Positions 61,480 through 64,000 of a DNA stretch of 64,000 bases are shown here, piece after piece; position 1 is the first letter of the stretch; every line of letters starts with the position of its first letter. The notes under the pieces were generated by a model. The model searched no databases, was not told where the DNA came from, and saw nothing but the letters and a program-made list of their open reading frames with translations. A program made the position numbers and the translations under genes. The stretch is from Lawsonibacter faecis (GTDB taxonomy: Bacteria; Bacillota; Clostridia; Oscillospirales; Oscillospiraceae). The stretch lies in assembly GCF_014287675.1 (NCBI RefSeq), contig NZ_JACOPQ010000003.1, positions 1-64,000 of the forward strand. The letters are read 5' to 3'.

Positions 61480-62655
61480 ATGATGCACTTTGATTTTAAC
61501 AATCCCACCCACCTCATCTTTGGAAGCGGCTCCATCTCCCGGCTTGGCAAGCAGGAGCTCCCCGGCAAAAAGGCACTGCTGCTGATGTCCGGCGGCAAAT
61601 CCGCCAAGATAAGCGGCGCCTACGACAAGGTGACGGCCCAGCTTAAGGAGGCGGGCGTGGAGTGGGCCGAGTTTGCCAAGATTATGGAGAACCCCCTCAA
61701 GAGCGCCGTCATGGAGGGCGCGGCCTTCGCCAAGGAGAACGGCTGCGATTTCATCCTGGCACTGGGCGGCGGCGCGGTACTGGACGCCTCCGTGGCCGTC
61801 TCCGCCATGATGACCAACCCCGGCGACCTTTGGGACTACGTCCAGGGCGGCACCGGCAAGGGTCTGCCGCTTCAGAACCCCGGCCTGCCCATCGTCACCG
61901 TGACCCTCACCGCCGGCACCGGCTCGGAGATCAACTTCTGGGGCGTCATCTCCAACCCGGACACCAAGGAGAAAATCGGCTTTGGCGGGCACCCCTCCCT
62001 GATTCCCGTGCTGGCTGTGGTGGACCCGGAGCTCATGCGCACCGTGCCGCCCAAATACACCGCCTATCAGGGCTTCGACGCTCTGTTCCACAACACCGAG
62101 GTCATAATGAGCAAGGGTGTAAATCTGATGAGCGAGACCCTGGCCCTCTCCGCCATTGAGCACATCGCGGGGTACCTGCCCCGGGCCGTGCGGGATGGGA
62201 ACGACCTGGAGGCCCGGGAGCACGTTGCCTACGGCAGCACACTGGCGGGCATGACCATGCAGCTCACCTCCACCACCGCCCAGCACTCCATGGAGCACGC
62301 CATGAGCGCCTACCACCACAACCTGCCTCACGGCGCGGGCCTCATCATAATCTCCGAGGCGTTTGCCCGGTTCTTCATTGAGCGACACGCTTGCGACAGG
62401 CAGTTCATCAAAATGGCGCGGGTGATGGGTATCCCCGAAGCCCACAAGCCGGAGGACTTTATCACCGCCCTTCAGAAGCTCCAGCGGGACTGCGGCGTGG
62501 CCGATTTGAAAATGAGCGACTACGGCTTCACGCCCGACGAGTTCATGACGCTGGCCAAGGGCGCGCGCGCCATGCAGGGCGGCCTGTTCGCCGCCAACCC
62601 CTGCGAGCTGACCGACGTGGACTGCGCGGGCATCTTTGAAGCATCTTACCGCTGA
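61480..62655 (+). CDS. Iron-containing alcohol dehydrogenase
   Basis: 391 aa (BdhA/YqhD group), N-terminal NAD(P)-binding part (FGSGSISRLG, LALGGGAVLDASVA) and C-terminal helical part with the metal ligands in FDALFHNTEV and SMEHAMSAYHHNLPHGAGL. Reduces aldehydes or ketones. RBS TGGAGG, three bases after the small protein gene. Confidence 0.93.
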   Translation: MMHFDFNNPTHLIFGSGSISRLGKQELPGKKALLLMSGGKSAKISGAYDKVTAQLKEAGVEWAEFAKIMENPLKSAVMEGAAFAKENGCDFILALGGGAVLDASVAVSAMMTNPGDLWDYVQGGTGKGLPLQNPGLPIVTVTLTAGTGSEINFWGVISNPDTKEKIGFGGHPSLIPVLAVVDPELMRTVPPKYTAYQGFDALFHNTEVIMSKGVNLMSETLALSAIEHIAGYLPRAVRDGNDLEAREHVAYGSTLAGMTMQLTSTTAQHSMEHAMSAYHHNLPHGAGLIIISEAFARFFIERHACDRQFIKMARVMGIPEAHKPEDFITALQKLQRDCGVADLKMSDYGFTPDEFMTLAKGARAMQGGLFAANPCELTDVDCAGIFEASYR

Positions 62656-62670
62656 TCAGGAGGGGCTTTT

Positions 62671-63147
62671 ATGAACATACTGATTGCTTACTTTTCCTAC
62701 ACCGGGCACACAAAGGGGATTGCCCGGCAGATCCAGGCGCTGACCGGCGGGGACCTGTTTGAGATTCGTCCCGCCATACCCTATCCCCAGGACTACGACA
62801 CCGCCGAGCGGCAGGGCCGCAGGGAGACCCGAGACGGCTACCACCCGCCCCTGGCGGAACCGTCGCCCGACCTATCCGGCTACGACGCCCTTCTGCTGGG
62901 AACCCCCAACTGGTTTAACACCGCGGCGCCCCCGGTGGCCACGTTCCTGGCGGAGAACGACTTCGGGGGCAAGCCCATCGCCCTGTTCTGCACCAACGGG
63001 GGCGGCGGCCTGGGCCATATCCCAGCCGACGTCAAGGCGCTGCGCAGGGACGCCAAGCTGCTGGACAGTCTGAACCTCTACGAGGACGGCGGCGCTGGAG
63101 CCAAGGCAAAAATTGCTGACTGGCTGAAGAAAAATGGCCTGATGTAA
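62671..63147 (+). CDS. Flavodoxin-family protein
   Basis: 158 aa with the FMN phosphate loop FSYTGHTKG (after MNILIAY), an NTAAPPVATFL segment and GGGLGHIPADV, as in Flavodoxin_4 proteins. Electron carrier or small reductase. RBS AGGAGG. Operon member. Confidence 0.92.
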   Translation: MNILIAYFSYTGHTKGIARQIQALTGGDLFEIRPAIPYPQDYDTAERQGRRETRDGYHPPLAEPSPDLSGYDALLLGTPNWFNTAAPPVATFLAENDFGGKPIALFCTNGGGGLGHIPADVKALRRDAKLLDSLNLYEDGGAGAKAKIADWLKKNGLM

Positions 63148-63160
63148 AGGGGGACTTTCC

Positions 63161-64000
63161 GTGAATGAGGTAATCAAATCCCTGCTCTCCCACCGCTCCA
63201 TCCGCGCCTACGGGGACCATCCGGTGGAGGAGGATGTGTTGGACCAGATTATTCAGGCGGTGCAGGCAGCCCCCAACTGGGTCAACCTGCAGCACGTCTC
63301 CGTGATCGTGGTAAAAGACCCAGAGCGCCGCAAGAAATTTGCCGCGCTCTGCGGAGAGCAGCCGCACATCGCCCAGGCCCCGGTCTTTTTGGTATTCTGC
63401 GCGGACTACTACCGCACCTGGCTCGCCTGCCGAGCCAAGGGACAGCCCTTTGACGAGGTGGTGGGACAGATTGACAACCTCATCGTCGGGGCCCATGAGG
63501 TGGGCATCGCCCTGGGCACCGCCGTGGCTGCGGCGGAATCCTTCGGTCTGGGCACGGTGCCCATTGGGGACATCCGCCTCCACGCATTGGAGGCGGCCGC
63601 GGAGCTGGGTCTGCCCAAATATGTACTCCCCCTGCTGGGGCTGTGCGTGGGCTATCCGGCGGAGCGGCCCGGCCGGAAGCCCCGCCTGCCCAGGGATGCG
63701 GTCTGCTTTGAGGAGCGCTACGATCAGGCGCTTGAGCCTCTCTTGGCGCAATACGACGAGATCTACGCCGCCTACTTAAAGGAACGGCCTTGGAACAGCC
63801 GTGTTGGGACCTGGACACAGTTAGCCGCCGACTTCTACCGTCCGCCCTACGGCCACTACCCGGAGGTGCCGGAGCTGCTGCGGCGGCAGGGCTTTTCCGC
63901 TCCCGTGGACGGGGGCAACGCGACGCTTAAGAGCGAAAAAAGGACAGAAAGCGGGGAATCTCCCTATGGAATATCGGAACCTGCCCCACGGCGGGGAAAA
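63161..64000 (+). CDS. Nitroreductase-family protein (incomplete at window end)
   Basis: A GTG with AAAGGGGG upstream starts VNEVIKSLLSHRSIRAYGDH, the typical beginning of NfsA/FRP-type FMN oxidoreductases. APNWVNLQHVSVIVVKD, FGLGTVPIGDIR and LGLCVGYPAERPGRKPRLP (the NfsA-type FMN and end motifs) follow. The frame stays open to 64000 (280 codons), so the stop lies outside. The last 25 codons overlap the start of the next gene and may not be far from the real end. Confidence 0.88.
   Translation, partial: MNEVIKSLLSHRSIRAYGDHPVEEDVLDQIIQAVQAAPNWVNLQHVSVIVVKDPERRKKFAALCGEQPHIAQAPVFLVFCADYYRTWLACRAKGQPFDEVVGQIDNLIVGAHEVGIALGTAVAAAESFGLGTVPIGDIRLHALEAAAELGLPKYVLPLLGLCVGYPAERPGRKPRLPRDAVCFEERYDQALEPLLAQYDEIYAAYLKERPWNSRVGTWTQLAADFYRPPYGHYPEVPELLRRQGFSAPVDGGNATLKSEKRTESGESPYGISEPAPRRGK
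63966..64000 (+). CDS. Start of an aldo/keto-reductase gene (partial)
   Basis: ATG at 63966 opens MEYRNLPHGGE, which is the common start of aldo/keto reductases. GGGGAATC lies ahead as ribosome site. Only 11 codons are visible and they overlap the nitroreductase frame. Confidence 0.45.
   Translation, partial: MEYRNLPHGGE

Overview
The window is GC-rich chromosomal DNA of a low-G+C-phylum anaerobe. The gene content (S-layer-homology proteins with InlB-type repeats, NrdR, DUF421/DUF4363 proteins, Gln/Asn-rich small protein, MsmK-less sugar ABC transporter) suggests the Oscillospiraceae/Clostridia (Flavonifractor/Lawsonibacter/Oscillibacter-like). The genus is inferred, not proven.

Layout. 1-11.5 kb: the end of a secreted protein and a giant (3371 aa) S-layer-anchored protein with about 15 InlB B-repeats and two copies of a beta-rich module that differ strongly in base composition. 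11.7-13.3 kb: three small reverse-strand genes of unknown or DUF type. 13.49-29.63 kb: two mobile elements of about 8 kb each, inserted one after the other at the 3' end of guaA. The outer boundaries and the internal junction carry the guaA-end motif (actcccactc / attcccactc). Each element has its own integrase/excisionase pair and its own pair of inner direct repeats. Element 1 (13.49-21.61 kb) carries an AAA ATPase + subtilase pair of the IetAS anti-phage/plasmid-stability type, a second integrase and a HELGH metalloprotease-like gene. Element 2 (21.61-29.62 kb) is a mobilizable element with a Tet(W)-type ribosomal protection gene, a MobV relaxase, a RepA-like ATPase, a ribbon-helix-helix protein and a candidate oriT.

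29.6-36.6 kb: nucleotide housekeeping (guaA, a PHP phosphoesterase, carB, carA), all on the reverse strand. 36.8-43 kb: metallophosphoesterase, DUF421/DUF4363 pair, PadR regulator with divergent MATE exporter, SseB-like protein, NrdR, a 43-aa Gln/Asn-rich protein. 43.06 kb: tRNA-Gln(CTG) followed by integrase and gene remnants. 44-47.2 kb: DeoR regulator divergent from a PfkB sugar kinase and a SorE-like zinc dehydrogenase. 47.2-59.9 kb: AraC regulator divergent from a carbohydrate locus (S-layer phosphoesterase, GH13 enzyme, FAD oxidoreductase, ABC binding protein and two permeases, SGNH esterase, YesL-like protein). 60.2-64 kb: LysR regulator divergent from a redox operon (small protein, iron-type alcohol dehydrogenase, flavodoxin-like protein, nitroreductase, start of an aldo/keto reductase).

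The main interest is the double insertion at guaA: a defence-type module and an antibiotic-resistance element stacked at one att site, with enough sequence at the borders to reconstruct the order of events. No rRNA, CRISPR array or prophage structural genes were seen.
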